Assembly: GCA_012031965.1 (NCBI GenBank)
Contig: JAAUSC010000036.1
Span: 1 to 44,984 of the forward strand
DNA length: 44,984 nucleotides
Reading direction: 5' to 3'
Source: Scytonema sp. RU_4_4
Lineage (GTDB): Bacteria > Cyanobacteriota > Cyanobacteriia > Cyanobacteriales > Nostocaceae
The notes beneath the pieces were generated by a model, which saw only the letters and a list, made by a program, of their open reading frames with translations, was not told the DNA's origin and made no database searches. A program made the translations under genes and the position numbers. Positions 44,518-44,984 of this stretch are shown here, in pieces; the stretch's first letter is position 1, and every line of letters starts with the position of its first letter.

Positions 44518-44984
44518 CTACACTCGTTGCTTATTGCAACGTCCAACCTCAACTCTAGCTGGATTGACAGTTGTCACTGCTTCCTTTAGAAGTAAGGTAC
44601 GGAGACGACGATCATAGACATTTACCTGATAAACGAGTTGATTTGTAATGTCTACTCCTGTTAGCCAGCCACTTCGGGGATGATATGCGCCTGTATCAAT
44701 ATCCAACCATCCTTGTCCTTGCGCTAGTTTACCAGGATTTACCCCAGGTAAAGTAAAGGTGATGGTATGACCAACAATAATCAGCTTATCAGGGAGATAT
44801 GGTTTTGCATACTGTGAAATTTGTCACGCACCCAGCAAAGCTGTTCAGCAGTTTGTTCTGCCAAAGGAATTGAGGGATCAACACCAGCATGAGCCAACAA
44901 AATATCTCCTAACTACGAGATATGTAGGTAAAGCTTTAAACCATTCCAGATGGTCATGAGGTATTGTAGCTTGTTGATAGCTGG
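44518..44984 (-). pseudogene. Metallophosphatase (PPP-type) gene with frameshifts, cut by window edge
   Basis: The stop is at 44518. The C-terminal frame gives LIIVGHTITFTLPGVNPGKL, then GWLDIDTGAYHPRSGWLTG, the final GH and DTG motifs of PPP-family phosphatases (ApaH-like/PrpE-like). Moving upstream, a second frame carries DILLAHAGVDPSIPLAEQT and WVRDKFHS, and a third carries IPHDHLEWFKALPTYL. The frame changes near 44800-44820 and near 44908-44920, so at least two indels break the gene. The catalytic start (GDxHG, GDxxDRG) would lie beyond the window. Confidence 0.75.

Overview
The window looks like chromosomal DNA of a filamentous cyanobacterium of the Nostocales type (Scytonema/Tolypothrix/Brasilonema-like; genus not decidable here). 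Reasons: very frequent HIP1 octamers (GCGATCGC), a chlorophyll-binding HLIP, two members of the orange-carotenoid-protein family, glycolate dehydrogenase, GAF-rich signalling proteins, a cyanobacterial-type SigA, a GyrB intein of the cyanobacterial kind, and many short palindromes and heptamer/octamer tandem repeats between genes.

Region by region. 0.2-2.3 kb: a membrane-anchored PstS-like binding protein and an unknown tail-anchored protein. 2.3-3.9 kb: an orphan sugar-ABC permease and an orphan PD-(D/E)XK nuclease of type I R-subunit type. 4-8 kb: a TPR remnant, a GAF-GAF histidine kinase and GlcD. 8.3-11.1 kb: a HEPN protein with an overlapping partner, a truncated Ser/Thr kinase, a Uma2 nuclease and an SGNH hydrolase. 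11.2-21.5 kb (core genes): MiaA, GyrB split by a 234-residue intein, a 1.7 kb non-coding stretch, SigA, an HLIP, a highly structured non-coding region, and a GyrA/ParC subunit. 21.8-29.1 kb: a receiver protein, a TPR protein, a frameshifted LTxxQ lipoprotein, an NGD-repeat secreted protein, and a MacA-MacB-ATPase type efflux operon. 29.2-31.4 kb: a decaying accessory patch with duplicated LuxR-type gene fragments, a DJ-1/PfpI remnant, an Excalibur-like secreted protein, a coiled-coil protein and a GNAT fragment. 31.6-35.0 kb: helical carotenoid protein (HCP), a small acidic protein, HAD phosphatase, QueG and the OCP C-terminal-domain homologue (CTDH). 35.4-38.4 kb: an RsbW-like kinase with an RsbU-like phosphatase, and a NarL-type regulator. 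39-42.5 kb: a WecG/TagA glycosyltransferase, then an FtsE-like ATPase and an unknown protein lying between two inverted copies of a ~100 bp repeat. 42.5-45 kb: DUF4330, an M48 protease and a broken metallophosphatase running off the edge.

The genes do not form one pathway. Recurrent themes are DNA topology and transcription (GyrB, GyrA-like, SigA), photoprotection (HLIP, HCP, CTDH), photorespiration (GlcD), signalling, and envelope export. The most interesting items are the hairpin-dense RNA candidate at 18.5-18.96 kb, the HCP/CTDH pair with a Trp-to-Tyr change in the carotenoid pocket, the reduced GyrB intein, the single-base frameshift at a G-AAA-AAG site, the inverted repeat pair around the ftsE-like gene, and an octamer minisatellite translated inside the topoisomerase A subunit.
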